Shown here: in pieces, positions 35,954 to 44,614 of the stretch
Layout: each line of letters starts with the position of its first letter
Numbering within the stretch: the stretch's first letter is position 1
Assembly: GCF_003634935.1 (NCBI RefSeq)
Contig: NZ_RBXO01000001.1
Span: forward strand, 5,171,501 to 5,235,500
DNA from: Saccharothrix australiensis
GTDB lineage: Bacteria > Actinomycetota > Actinomycetes > Mycobacteriales > Pseudonocardiaceae
Direction: 5' to 3'
DNA length: 64,000 nt
The notes under the pieces: model-generated
What the model was told of the DNA's origin: nothing
Databases searched by the model: none
Seen by the model: only the letters and a program-made list of their open reading frames with translations
Position numbers and translations under genes: made by a program

Positions 35954-37606
35954 TCAAGGGTGGAAGCGGAAGCTGTCGCGGATGCGGGCGAGCAGCGGCT
36001 GCGCGGCGCGCCACTGGTCGCGCAGGGCCGCCGCGTCGGCGGTGTAGAGCGTGAACGTGACCGTGTAGACCGTCGACTTGCGCGGGACGGCCCAGACGCG
36101 CGTGACGAACCACGGCGCGCCCGCGACCGCGCGCTGGGTGTACTCCAGGTCGGCCGACGAGCCGTCGCCGCGCAGGGAGACCTGCTCGAAGTCGACGTAC
36201 TCCCGGTCCTCGCGCCGGGACTTCGCCTCGTCGGTCAGGTACGTCAGCGCCGACACGCCGGGCCTGCTGGTGTCCCGCCACACCTGCACGCTCAGGACGC
36301 CCGCCTTCGGGTCGGAGCGGCGGCTCTCCCAGCCGACCTGGTTGGCCGGGCCGTCCGGCGCGTAGCGCTGCCAGTCCGCCGGGATGCCGACCTCGAACTC
36401 CAGCTGCGGTTCGCGGTGGACCTTGAGCGGGGTCTGCTGGGCCTCGGCCGTCGACGGCCGCGACGACGTCGAGGAGGCGGACGCGGCGAGCTGCTGGTCG
36501 CCCCGCGACCGGTCGACCACGATCATCGTCGCCACCGCCGCGCCGAGCGCGAGCACGACGCCGGCCGCGATCAGGGGACCGCGCCCCCCGCGGTGCGCGC
36601 GCGGCGGGAACGGGTCGAGGGTCCGGTCGTCCGGCGCGGCGGGGCGCGGGCCCGGCGGCGGGAGCGGCGGCGGGAGCGTGCGGGTGTTGGGCGTGGTCGC
36701 GTCGACGACCGTCACCGCGCCGCCGGGGTTCTCCAGGAGGGTGGGGTACTCGATCCGCACCCTGGCCCCGTCCGGCGCGGACGCGGGCAGCGGCGTGAGG
36801 GCGGTGAGCTGGTCGATGGCCTGCCTGGCCGTCCACCGCTCGGCGGGCTTCTTGCGCAGCAGCCCCTGGATGGTCGGCCAGAACCGGCCGATGGCGGGGT
36901 GCGGGTCGGGTTCCTGGGACAGCGCCGCCGCCAGCGTGGACTGGATGTCGGGGCGCTGGAACGGCGTCCGGCCGACGAGCATCCGGTAGAGCATGATCCC
37001 CACCGACCACATGTCGGCCGCGGGCAGCGCCTCCTCGCCGAGGATGCGCTCGGGCGCGATGTACTCCGGCGCGCCGGGGACCTGGCCGGTCGCGGTGAGC
37101 ACGGACGCGCCGTCGATCACGGCGATGCCGAAGTCGGTGAGGACCACCTTGTCGCCGGTGAGCATGACGTTCCCCGGCTTCACGTCCCGGTGCAGCACCC
37201 CGTGGGAGTGCGCGTAGTCCAGCGCCTCCAGCACCTGGACGCCGATGCGCGCGACCCGGTCGGCGGGCAGCGGGCCGTCGGCGTCGAGCGCCTCGCCGAG
37301 CGAGCAGCCGGACAGCAGCTGCATCACGATCCAGGGCAGGCCGCGCTCGTCGGTCACCACGTCGTGGACGGTGATCACGCCGGGGTGCTCGCTCAGCTTC
37401 GCGGCCGCCCTGGCCTCCCGCAGCGTGCGCCGCACCTCCGGGTCGGTGTCCCGGATCTCCCGGCCGCGCGGCTGGATCTCCTTGACCGCCACGTCCCGGT
37501 GCAGGTACTCGTCGTGCGCGAGCCAGACGACACCCATCCCGCCCCGACCGAGCGACCGGAGCAGGCGGTACCGCCCGACGATCAGCCGCCCCTCGACCTC
37601 AGTCAC
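35954..37606 (-). CDS. PknB-type membrane Ser/Thr protein kinase, catalytically complete
   Basis: 550 residues. Gly loop LGRGGMGVVWLA, Lys42 in VAVKEIQ, catalytic loop LHRDVKPGNVML (Asp141), DFG in LTDFGIAV, and activation segment TGQVPGAPEYIAPE. Then an Ala/Pro-rich juxtamembrane stretch, one membrane helix (GPLIAAGVVLALGAAVATMIVV) and a ~150-residue extracytoplasmic domain (VPRKSTVYTVTFTLY near the end). It starts the seven-gene operon, with 48 bases to the Fn3 gene. It is the only kinase of the operon with a full active site. Confidence 0.94.
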   Translation of the reverse strand: MTEVEGRLIVGRYRLLRSLGRGGMGVVWLAHDEYLHRDVAVKEIQPRGREIRDTDPEVRRTLREARAAAKLSEHPGVITVHDVVTDERGLPWIVMQLLSGCSLGEALDADGPLPADRVARIGVQVLEALDYAHSHGVLHRDVKPGNVMLTGDKVVLTDFGIAVIDGASVLTATGQVPGAPEYIAPERILGEEALPAADMWSVGIMLYRMLVGRTPFQRPDIQSTLAAALSQEPDPHPAIGRFWPTIQGLLRKKPAERWTARQAIDQLTALTPLPASAPDGARVRIEYPTLLENPGGAVTVVDATTPNTRTLPPPLPPPGPRPAAPDDRTLDPFPPRAHRGGRGPLIAAGVVLALGAAVATMIVVDRSRGDQQLAASASSTSSRPSTAEAQQTPLKVHREPQLEFEVGIPADWQRYAPDGPANQVGWESRRSDPKAGVLSVQVWRDTSRPGVSALTYLTDEAKSRREDREYVDFEQVSLRGDGSSADLEYTQRAVAGAPWFVTRVWAVPRKSTVYTVTFTLYTADAAALRDQWRAAQPLLARIRDSFRFHP

Positions 37607-37817
37607 GCCGGTAATGTACCGGCCACGGTCCGTGTCCGATATGAAAGGGCCGCGATATCCCTCGCGCGAATGCGCGCCCGGCCCGGATCGCCCTTGTCGC
37701 GAATCCGCCGATGGCGGCTCGGGGAAGCGGTCCCGGTGGCGGCGGATTCGCTTCCGGAGGGGCGTCGCCGCAGGCCAGGGGACGGCTCGGGCGGCACCGC
37801 GCCGAAGTTCCCGGTGA

Positions 37818-39275
37818 TCACGGAAATTGAGAATTGTTCGTATTCATCGAGGTGAGCCGCCGGCGCATCGCGGCGGTGTAGACGAGCGCCGGCAGCACCA
37901 GGCCCACCGGCAGCGACAAGCCGATCCCGCCCAGGGCGTCGGTCAGGAAACCGGTGTACAGCCCCGGAACGGACAGGCACGCGACCGCGACCGCGGCACC
38001 CGTGACGAGTGCGCCGACACCGGCCCAGTTGACGCCGCCCGCGTACCAGAACGGCCCGCCCCTGGTCTGGTCGGCGAGCGCGTGGCCGTCGTACCGGTTG
38101 CGCCGCAGCAGCACGTCCGCGGCGTAGATCGCCATCAACGGCGCGAGGACCGCGACCGTCAGTTGCATCAGGTCGCTCACGGCGTCGAGGAAGTCCGAGA
38201 TCAGCAGGGCGTACAGGGTGAGCAGGACGCCGACGGTCCCGTCCAGGAGGACGCTGCGCGTGCGGCGGATGCGCAGGCCGATCGCCTGGAGGGCGAGACC
38301 CGCGCTGTAGACGGTCATGGCGTTGTTGGCGATCGCGCCGAGGATCACGGCGACGAAGAAGACGGGCGTGAACCAGTTCGGCAGCACCCCGGCCAGCGCG
38401 GTTTGCGGGTCGCTCATGTCGAGCGTGGTCGCGGCGAGCGCGCCGAGCGCGGTGAACAGGACGCTGGGCACGTACGCGCCGAGCGCGGTGCACCCCGCGA
38501 CGGCGACCGGCTTCGCGGTCCGCGGCAGGTACCGCGCGAAGTCGGCGCTGGTGTTGTACGACAGGGCGGTCGAGGCGACGAGGGTCAGCCCGGCCGCGAC
38601 GGCCGCCCACAGCTCGACGCCCCGGAGTTCGACCGCCGGCCGGTAGGACCAGTCGGTGTGGCCGAGCACGTGACCGGCCAGGACCACGAAGACGGCGGCG
38701 AGGACGAGGGTGAGCCTCGGGTACAGCCGCACGATGGTCGCGTGGCCGTAGACGCTGATCACCAGGGTCGCGGCGGCGATGCCGACGATGATCAGCACCT
38801 TCCCCGCGGTGCTCGGCTCAAGGCCGGACCGGGCGCACAGGGCGAAGGCCGTCACGGACGCCGCCGACCAGCTGAGCGCCAGGTAGCACACCGAGATCAA
38901 CCAGCCGTTGACACCGATGACCACCCGGTTGCCGCGCGGGCCGTACACGGCGCGGGTGATCACCTCGCTCGGCGCTCCGGCGGCCGGGCCGCTGACGGCG
39001 ACCACGCCGACCAGGACCCAGCACAGGTTGCCGACGACGATCACGGCGAGCGCCTGCCACAGGGTCAGGCCCAGGACCACGAGCGCGCCGCCGATCACCA
39101 GGTTGAGGTAGCTGACGTTGGGCGCGGCCCACACGCCCAGCAGGTCGCGCGGTCGGCCGTGCCGCTCGTCGTCGCCGATCACGTCGATGCCGTGGGCCTC
39201 GACGCGGGTGGGGCGGGCGAGCCGGTCGGGGGTCGGGTCCCGCTCGGCGGAACCCGCGTCGGGGTTGGCGGTCAT
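37818..39275 (-). CDS. NCS1-family purine/cytosine-type permease
   Basis: 485 residues from ATG 39275 with GGAGG six bases upstream. The frame extends further upstream through a 30-bp minisatellite, but that part is low-complexity. About twelve membrane helices; family motifs NVSYLNLVIGGALVVLGLTL at helix 1 and an alternating Asn/Gly-rich helix 8 (ILGAIANNAMTVYSAGLALQ). NCS1 carriers import purines, cytosine, allantoin, hydantoins or related amides with H+ or Na+. Lying leftward of pucR with an amidohydrolase gene, it likely imports the substrate of this locus; which one is unknown. Confidence 0.9.
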   Translation of the reverse strand: MTANPDAGSAERDPTPDRLARPTRVEAHGIDVIGDDERHGRPRDLLGVWAAPNVSYLNLVIGGALVVLGLTLWQALAVIVVGNLCWVLVGVVAVSGPAAGAPSEVITRAVYGPRGNRVVIGVNGWLISVCYLALSWSAASVTAFALCARSGLEPSTAGKVLIIVGIAAATLVISVYGHATIVRLYPRLTLVLAAVFVVLAGHVLGHTDWSYRPAVELRGVELWAAVAAGLTLVASTALSYNTSADFARYLPRTAKPVAVAGCTALGAYVPSVLFTALGALAATTLDMSDPQTALAGVLPNWFTPVFFVAVILGAIANNAMTVYSAGLALQAIGLRIRRTRSVLLDGTVGVLLTLYALLISDFLDAVSDLMQLTVAVLAPLMAIYAADVLLRRNRYDGHALADQTRGGPFWYAGGVNWAGVGALVTGAAVAVACLSVPGLYTGFLTDALGGIGLSLPVGLVLPALVYTAAMRRRLTSMNTNNSQFP

Positions 39276-39360
39276 GACGAGCCTCCGATCCGCCGCGCCG
39301 GCCGACGGCGACGAGTGGCGTGAGCCGCGCGGCGGGCGAGGTGGCCCGCCCGGCAGGCGG

Positions 39361-39560
39361 CGTGATCCCCGCCGCGGGTGACACGGCCCGCGCGACCCAC
39401 GCGGCAGGCGGCACAGCCCGCCCGATGCGCACCGCGGGCGGCACAGCCCGCCCGATGCGCACCGCGGGCGGCACAGCCCGCCCGATGCGCACCGCGGGCG
39501 GCACAGCCCGCCCGATGCGCACCGCGGGCGGCACAGCCGCCGATGCGCACCGGGGCACAG
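39361..39560. repeat. 30-bp minisatellite upstream of the permease gene
   Basis: Four near-perfect copies of a 30-base unit containing GATGCGCACCGCGGGCGGCA occupy 39421-39540. They are flanked by degenerate units at 39361-39420 and a truncated one at 39541-39560. They fill most of the 400 bases between the amidohydrolase stop and the permease start; no gene is otherwise seen there. Confidence 0.85.
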
Positions 39561-39675
39561 CCCGCGCGTCCCGCGCGGCAGGCGGCGTGATCCGTGCGGG
39601 TGGTCGCGTCCGACCGCGTCGCGGGGTGCCGGCCACACCCGGTGGAGAGCCGCGGTCCCGATGTCCGCCGGCGTC

Positions 39676-41283
39676 TCACGAGTCCGCCCGGTGGGCGATC
39701 CGGCCGCCGACGACGGTCAGCGCGATCGGCAGGTCCGGCAGTTCCTCGGCCCGGCAGGCGAGGGGGTCGCCGCCGAACGCGGTGAGGTCGGCGCGGAAGC
39801 CCTCGCGGACGCGGCCGGCGACCCGCTCCTCGCCGACGCCGTAGGCCGCCCAGGTGGTGTGGCCGGCGAGCGCCTGCCACGCGGTCAGCGCCTGGTCCGC
39901 GCCGACCGGCGCGCGGTCGGGTTCGGCGGCGGGGCGGCGCAGCCGCGCGCCCGCCATGACCACGCGCGGGTCGTAGTGCGCGACGGGCCAGTCGGAGCCG
40001 AGCGCCACCCGGCCTCCCGCGCGCACGACGTCGGCACAGCGCCAGCCGTGCCCGCAGCGCGGCGCGCCGAGCCGCCGCGACCAGTTGTCGCGGTGGTCGG
40101 GCAGCGTCCAGTCCATGTGGGTCGGCTGCATGGACGCGACGACGTCGAGTTCGGCGAACCGGGCGACGTCGGCGTCGGCGAGCAGTTCGGCGTGCTCGAC
40201 GCGGTGCCGCCCGTGCGCCGGGCGGCCGACCGCCTGGTAGGTGTCCAGGGCGGTGGTGACGGCGCGGTCGCCGATGGCGTGGGTGAAGCAGGGCAGGCCG
40301 AGGTCGACCACGCGCCGCACGGCGGCCCGGTACCGGCGGACGTCCAGCCACAGCGGGCGGGTGCCCTCCCCCGCGCAGTCCGCGTGGCCGAGCCAGGCCG
40401 AGCCGCCGTCGATGGTGCCGTCCAGGAAGAACTTGACCGCGCCGACGCGCCACCGCCGGGCGTCCCCCCTGCCCCGCAGGGCGCGGACGACGTCGAGGGT
40501 GTCCTCGACGCCGCTCGGGAACAGCCACGGCGCGAGCACGAGTCGCAGCGGCAGCCGGTCCTGCTCGTCGAGCGCGGTCAGCACCTCCTCGGTGCCCGCC
40601 CAGTGGTCGGGCACGTGGACGCCGGTGATGCCGCACGCGGCCTGCTCGGCGAACAGGTCGGCGGCCAGCCGGGTGATGTCGTCGGCGGAGGGCGGTGGCA
40701 CGGCGGCGTGGCCGTGCAGCACGGCGGACATCTCGTGCAGCAGCCCGGTGGGCACGCCGTCGTCGTCCACCACGACCTCGGACCGGTCGCCGAACCCGAT
40801 CGGCCCGGTGATGCCGGCCAGGTGCAGCCCGCGGCTGCTCATCAGGGCGTTGTGCGAGTCGGCGAGCCACAGGAAGGCGGGCCGCCCGTCGACGGCGTCG
40901 TCCAGGAACGCGCGGGGCCGCTCGGGCAGCGCGCCGTACTCGACCCCGTTGACGACCACCCAGGCGTCGGGCGCGAGCGCGCCCGCGGCGCGGCGCAGCA
41001 GGGCGCGCAACTGCTCCGGGGTGCCGAGCCCGGCGGCGTCGACGCCGCCCGCGTCGCCGAGGCCGAGCAGGGGGTGCTGGTGCGAGTCGACCAGCCCCGG
41101 CGTGATGACCAGGCCCCGCCCGTCGACCACCTCCGTCCGGGGTCCGAGGTGCTCGCGCACGTCGGGCGCGTCGCCGACGGCCACCACCAGGTCGTCGCGC
41201 ACGGCGAGGGCGGTGGCGGACGGGCGGGCCGGGTCCATCGTGTGGATCACGGCGTCGAGGACCACCAGGTCGGCCGCGGTCAT
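39676..41283 (-). CDS. YtcJ-like amidohydrolase
   Basis: 535 residues. Metal-dependent hydrolase fold: N-terminal beta domain, VDSHQHPLLGLGD (HxH-like), VKFFLDGTIDGGSAW (carboxylated-Lys position of YtcJ enzymes), CFTHAIGDRAVTTALD, RVEHAELL, and ALGSDWPVAHYDP with the final Asp. Predicted to hydrolyse an amide or imide bond in the cytoplasm; substrate unknown. The ATG overlaps the stop of a 64-residue repeat ORF (ATGA). Confidence 0.9.
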   Translation of the reverse strand: MTAADLVVLDAVIHTMDPARPSATALAVRDDLVVAVGDAPDVREHLGPRTEVVDGRGLVITPGLVDSHQHPLLGLGDAGGVDAAGLGTPEQLRALLRRAAGALAPDAWVVVNGVEYGALPERPRAFLDDAVDGRPAFLWLADSHNALMSSRGLHLAGITGPIGFGDRSEVVVDDDGVPTGLLHEMSAVLHGHAAVPPPSADDITRLAADLFAEQAACGITGVHVPDHWAGTEEVLTALDEQDRLPLRLVLAPWLFPSGVEDTLDVVRALRGRGDARRWRVGAVKFFLDGTIDGGSAWLGHADCAGEGTRPLWLDVRRYRAAVRRVVDLGLPCFTHAIGDRAVTTALDTYQAVGRPAHGRHRVEHAELLADADVARFAELDVVASMQPTHMDWTLPDHRDNWSRRLGAPRCGHGWRCADVVRAGGRVALGSDWPVAHYDPRVVMAGARLRRPAAEPDRAPVGADQALTAWQALAGHTTWAAYGVGEERVAGRVREGFRADLTAFGGDPLACRAEELPDLPIALTVVGGRIAHRADS

Positions 41284-41474
41284 CGGTCGGCCCCAGCCGG
41301 TCGGGTGCCGGACAGGGCGCTGCCGGACAAGGCGCTGCCGGACAACGCGGTGCCGGACAGGGCGCTGCCGGACAAGGCGCTCCCGGACAGCTCGCTCCCG
41401 GACAGCTCGCTCCCGGACAGCTCGGTGCCGGACAGCTCGGTGCCGGCCGGGCGCGTGCCGGGCGTCCCGGTCAT
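41280..41474 (-). CDS. Short pentapeptide-periodic ORF translationally coupled to the amidohydrolase
   Basis: 64 codons from an ATG with GGGGGAACC immediately upstream, ending in an ATGA overlap with the amidohydrolase. Residues ~10-57 repeat a five-residue unit (SGTEL, SGSEL, SGSAL, SGTAL), encoded by nine 15-base units at 41311-41445. The periodicity recalls pentapeptide-repeat proteins (centre Leu every fifth residue), but the length and lack of aromatic positions make folding doubtful. It could be a coupled leader peptide or simply a minisatellite that stayed in frame. Confidence 0.45.
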   Translation of the reverse strand: MTGTPGTRPAGTELSGTELSGSELSGSELSGSALSGSALSGTALSGSALSGSALSGTRPAGADR

Positions 41475-41644
41475 CGGTTCCCCCGCTCGGCGTCGGGCGC
41501 GGCGGAGGCCGGGCGGGTCGGGTCGTCGGTCACGGCTGGCCTCCAGGGGCTCGGCGGGTGAGGCGTGGATCACGTGGGGAGGGACAGTAGGTCGCGGTGT
41601 CGCGCGCCGTCGATGGACCTGTTGTTGAACTTCGCGGGCGGACG

Positions 41645-41659
41645 TGGACACTGCGTCCA
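41645..41659. promoter_or_regulatory. Palindromic operator candidate at the pucR start
   Basis: TGGAC-N5-GTCCA, a perfect palindrome ending on the A of the pucR ATG, inside the divergent promoter shared with the leftward amidohydrolase/permease genes. The half-site GGACAC recurs upstream of the amine oxidase (43191-43275). Suggests autoregulation by PucR (inference). Confidence 0.5.
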
Positions 41660-43161
41660 TGCCGTTGACGGTGGATGCCCTGCTCGGCCTCCGCGACCTC
41701 CGCCTGACCCTCGTCGCGGGCGAGGCCGGGCGCGACCGGGTGGTCGAGGCCGCCCACGTGTCGGAGCTGGCGCGGCCCGGCGAATGGCTGCGCGGTGGCG
41801 AACTGCTGATGACGGCCGGCCTGGTGCTGCCGACCGACCCCGACTCGTGCCGCGCCTTCGTGCGGGACGTCGTCGGCGGCGGCGCGGCGGCGCTGGCGTT
41901 CGGCGTGGGGCACGGCCAGCCGCACCGGCAGCCGCCGGCCGGGCTGGTCACCGCCGCCGAGGAGGCCGGGCTGCCGCTGCTGGTCGTGCCCGACGAGGTG
42001 CCGTTCATCGCCGTCACCAAGGCGGTGTTCGCCGCGCTGGCGGCCGAGGACCGGCGGGCCCTGGAGCACACGGTCGAGGTGCAGCGCAGGCTCACCGTCG
42101 CCGCGACCGCGGGCGGCCTGCCCGAGATCCTGGCGGTGTGGCTGGACGCGACCGGCCGGGCCGCCGTGGTGACCGACCTGCTGGGCCGGGAGCTGGCCGC
42201 CGTCGGAGCGGCCGCGCCCGCCCTGGTGGCGGCCGGCCGCACGGTGCTCGACGCCGTCGGCGCGCAGGGCCTGCTGGGCAGCGCCTCGCTGGCGGTGGAC
42301 GGCCTGACCGTCGCCGTCCAGCCGATCGGCGCGCGGCGGCTGCGCGGGCACCTCCTGCTCACCCGCGCCCCGCAGCCCCGGCTCGGCACGCTGGACGCCG
42401 CGCTGGTGTCACTGCTGACCCTGGAGCTGGAGCGCCGCCTCCTCGCCGACGAGCCGCGCAGGCGGGCCGGCGCGGAGGCGGTGGCGCGGGTGGTGGCCGG
42501 CCTGCCGGAGGACCAGGTCGGACCGGTGCTCGCCGCGGCCGGGCTGTCCGCGCCGCGGGTGCGCGGCCTCGCCGTGGCGGCGCGGCCGGGTGAGGCGGCC
42601 GACCTGGCCGCCGACCTCGCGCTGGTGCTGCCCGGCGGCCTCGTCCGGTGGTCGGGCGACACCGTCGAGGCCCTGGCGGCGGGCGAGGCGGACGCGACCG
42701 CGCTGCTCGACCGGTTCGCGCCGGGGCGGGCCGCGGGCATCGGCGCGCCGCTGCGGCCGGGCGCGGCGGCGGTGTCCCTCCGCCAGGCCCGCGCGCTGCT
42801 TGCCACCAGCGCCCGCCTCGGCCGGCCCGCCGAGGCGGGCGAGCACAGCACCAGCCGGTTGCTGCTCTCCCTCGGTCCGCCCGAGCTGCTGGCCGCGTTC
42901 GCCGACACCGCGCTGGCCCCGATCGACGCCGCCGATCCCGGCGGGCAGCTCCTGGCCACGCTGCGGACGTGGCTGGACGCGAACGGCGCGTGGGACGTCA
43001 CCGCCCACCGCCTCGGCGTGCACCGGCACACCGTGCGCAACCGCGTCGACCGGATCGAGCGGTTGACCGGTCGCGACCTCGCGACCGCGACCGCGCGCCA
43101 CGAGCTGTGGCTCGCGCTGGAGGCGCGCGGCGCGCTCGCCCACGCCGCCGTCACCGCGTAG
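41659..43161 (+). CDS. pucR: PucR family transcriptional regulator
   Basis: About 500 residues from ATG 41659 (GTG 41644 in frame is an alternative). N-terminal purine-catabolism (PucR) domain: LTLVAGEAGRDRVVEAAHVS, ARPGEWLRGGELLMT, then AGLPLLVVPDEVPF. A central GGDEF-like/CdaR region (~270-400) and a C-terminal helix-turn-helix: LRTWLDANGAWDVTAHRLGV, HRHTVRNRVDRIE. Such regulators control catabolism of purines, GABA, proline or polyamines according to genomic context. Here it stands between divergent catabolic arms, so it likely controls both. Confidence 0.9.
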   Translation: MPLTVDALLGLRDLRLTLVAGEAGRDRVVEAAHVSELARPGEWLRGGELLMTAGLVLPTDPDSCRAFVRDVVGGGAAALAFGVGHGQPHRQPPAGLVTAAEEAGLPLLVVPDEVPFIAVTKAVFAALAAEDRRALEHTVEVQRRLTVAATAGGLPEILAVWLDATGRAAVVTDLLGRELAAVGAAAPALVAAGRTVLDAVGAQGLLGSASLAVDGLTVAVQPIGARRLRGHLLLTRAPQPRLGTLDAALVSLLTLELERRLLADEPRRRAGAEAVARVVAGLPEDQVGPVLAAAGLSAPRVRGLAVAARPGEAADLAADLALVLPGGLVRWSGDTVEALAAGEADATALLDRFAPGRAAGIGAPLRPGAAAVSLRQARALLATSARLGRPAEAGEHSTSRLLLSLGPPELLAAFADTALAPIDAADPGGQLLATLRTWLDANGAWDVTAHRLGVHRHTVRNRVDRIERLTGRDLATATARHELWLALEARGALAHAAVTA

Positions 43162-43190
43162 CGCGAGTCCCCGTGATCCGACGACGATGC

Positions 43191-43275
43191 TGGACACGGT
43201 GTCGAGATCGAGCCGGAAAATGGGACGCGGTGTCCATCGACCGGGTCGTCCCGGTGTCCGTACGTTGCCGGACAC
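43191..43275. promoter_or_regulatory. Cluster of GGACAC/GTGTCC inverted repeats before the amine oxidase operon
   Basis: Three dyads: GGACAC-N-GTGTCG at 43192-43204, GGACGC-N-GTGTCC at 43223-43235, and GTGTCCG-N8-CGGACAC at 43254-43275. All lie within 130 bases of the amine oxidase ATG. The same half-site overlaps the pucR start. They look like binding sites of one dimeric regulator, most simply PucR. Confidence 0.55.
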
Positions 43276-43318
43276 GGCCGCGACGGCGCGGTGCGCGGTG
43301 AAGGGAAGCGGGTGCTCG

Positions 43319-44614
43319 ATGCAATCTGCGGAAGTCGATGTCGCGATCGTGGGCGCGGGGTTCGCCGGCCTGACGGCGGCGCGTGACCTGGGCGCGGCCG
43401 GGCGCACCGTGCGCGTGCTGGAGGCGCGCGACCGGATCGGTGGCCGCACCTGGTACCGCACCGACCTGTTCGACGGGTTCGGCCTGGAGATGGGCGGCAC
43501 GTGGATCGTGCCCGAGCAGACCCACGTCACCGAGGAGGTGCGCCGGTACGGCATCGCGGTGACCGACAGCGCGCTGCCCGGCCGGATGACCTGGTCGGAC
43601 CGGGGCCGGGTGCTGCCGTCGCTGCTGCCGGTGCCTGCCGAGCGGCTCGACGACCTGGAGCACGCGGTGCGGGCGCTGGTGGCCGCCGGCGCGCGGCTCG
43701 ACGTGGACCGCCCGCTGTCCGAGCAGGGCCTCGCCGACCTCGACGTGCCGATCCGGCGGTGGGCCGACGACGCCGGCCTGCGCGGCAACGCGCGGGAGCT
43801 GCTGATCTCCTGGTTCTGCGGGTGCGGCAACGCGTCGGCGGACACCGGTTCGGCCCTGGACGTCCTGCGCTGGCTCGCCGCGATGGGCAACTCCGTGTGG
43901 GGCATGGTCCGGGCCAGCGTGCTCGGGCAGACCTTCGACGCGGGCACCGCCTCCCTGGCCTCGGCGATGGCGGAGGACGGCGGCGCGGACATCCGGCTGG
44001 ACTCGCCCGTGTGGTCGGTGCGCCAGGAGGGCGACCACGTCCTCGTCGCCCACGACGGCGGGGTGGTGGCGGCCCGGCGCGTGCTCGTCACCGTCCCGAT
44101 CGGCGTGCTGCGGCACATCGACTTCCGGCCGGGGCTGTCGGCGGGCAAGCTCGCCGTCTCGGCGGAGAACCACGCGGGGCAGGGGCAGAAGGTGTGGGCG
44201 CTGGCCCGCCACGTCCCCGAGGACCTGAGCGGGTTCGGGTGGGGCACGGCGTTCGACTACGTCGGCGCGATGCGCACCCTGCCCGAGGGCGTCGTGCTGG
44301 TGTGCTTCGCCCCCGAGCACGACCGGGTGGACGGCGACGACCGCGCGGCCGTGCAGCGCGCGGTGCGCGAGTTCGCGCCCGACGCCGAGGTGGTCGCCAC
44401 CGCCACGCACCGGTGGGTGGAGGACGAGTGGTCGAGGGGCACCTGGACGACGTTCCGGGCGGGGCAGATCACCCGCTACGAGCGGGACCTCGCCGTGCCG
44501 GAGGGCCTGGTGCACTTCGCGGGCGCGCACACCGCCCACCGGTGGCCCGGTTTCATCGACGGCGCGATCGACAGCGGCAGGCGCGCCGCCGCGGAAATCC
44601 TGGCGGTGCCGTGA
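43319..44614 (+). CDS. Flavin monoamine/putrescine-type amine oxidase
   Basis: 431 residues, ATG 43319 with AAGGGAAGCGGG upstream. FAD dinucleotide motif [23 protein letters not shown]-ribose Glu in [14 protein letters not shown], and a substrate-side [11 protein letters not shown]. The C-terminal FAD region ([26 protein letters not shown]) has Ala where Ser/Cys for covalent flavin may occur in other members, so FAD is probably non-covalent. Predicted to oxidise a primary amine (putrescine or agmatine by context) to the aldehyde with H2O2. Its stop overlaps the next ATG (TGATG). Confidence 0.92.
   Translation: MQSAEVDVAIVGAGFAGLTAARDLGAAGRTVRVLEARDRIGGRTWYRTDLFDGFGLEMGGTWIVPEQTHVTEEVRRYGIAVTDSALPGRMTWSDRGRVLPSLLPVPAERLDDLEHAVRALVAAGARLDVDRPLSEQGLADLDVPIRRWADDAGLRGNARELLISWFCGCGNASADTGSALDVLRWLAAMGNSVWGMVRASVLGQTFDAGTASLASAMAEDGGADIRLDSPVWSVRQEGDHVLVAHDGGVVAARRVLVTVPIGVLRHIDFRPGLSAGKLAVSAENHAGQGQKVWALARHVPEDLSGFGWGTAFDYVGAMRTLPEGVVLVCFAPEHDRVDGDDRAAVQRAVREFAPDAEVVATATHRWVEDEWSRGTWTTFRAGQITRYERDLAVPEGLVHFAGAHTAHRWPGFIDGAIDSGRRAAAEILAVP

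Noticed and set aside
39361..39560. 30-bp repeats as a CRISPR array
   Set aside because: Units abut directly with no unique spacers, and no cas genes are present.
39276..39638. Permease starting at GTG 39638 with a 121-residue Cys/Arg-rich leader
   Set aside because: The leader is encoded by the minisatellite; ATG 39275 has a good GGAGG and a normal NCS1 N-terminus.
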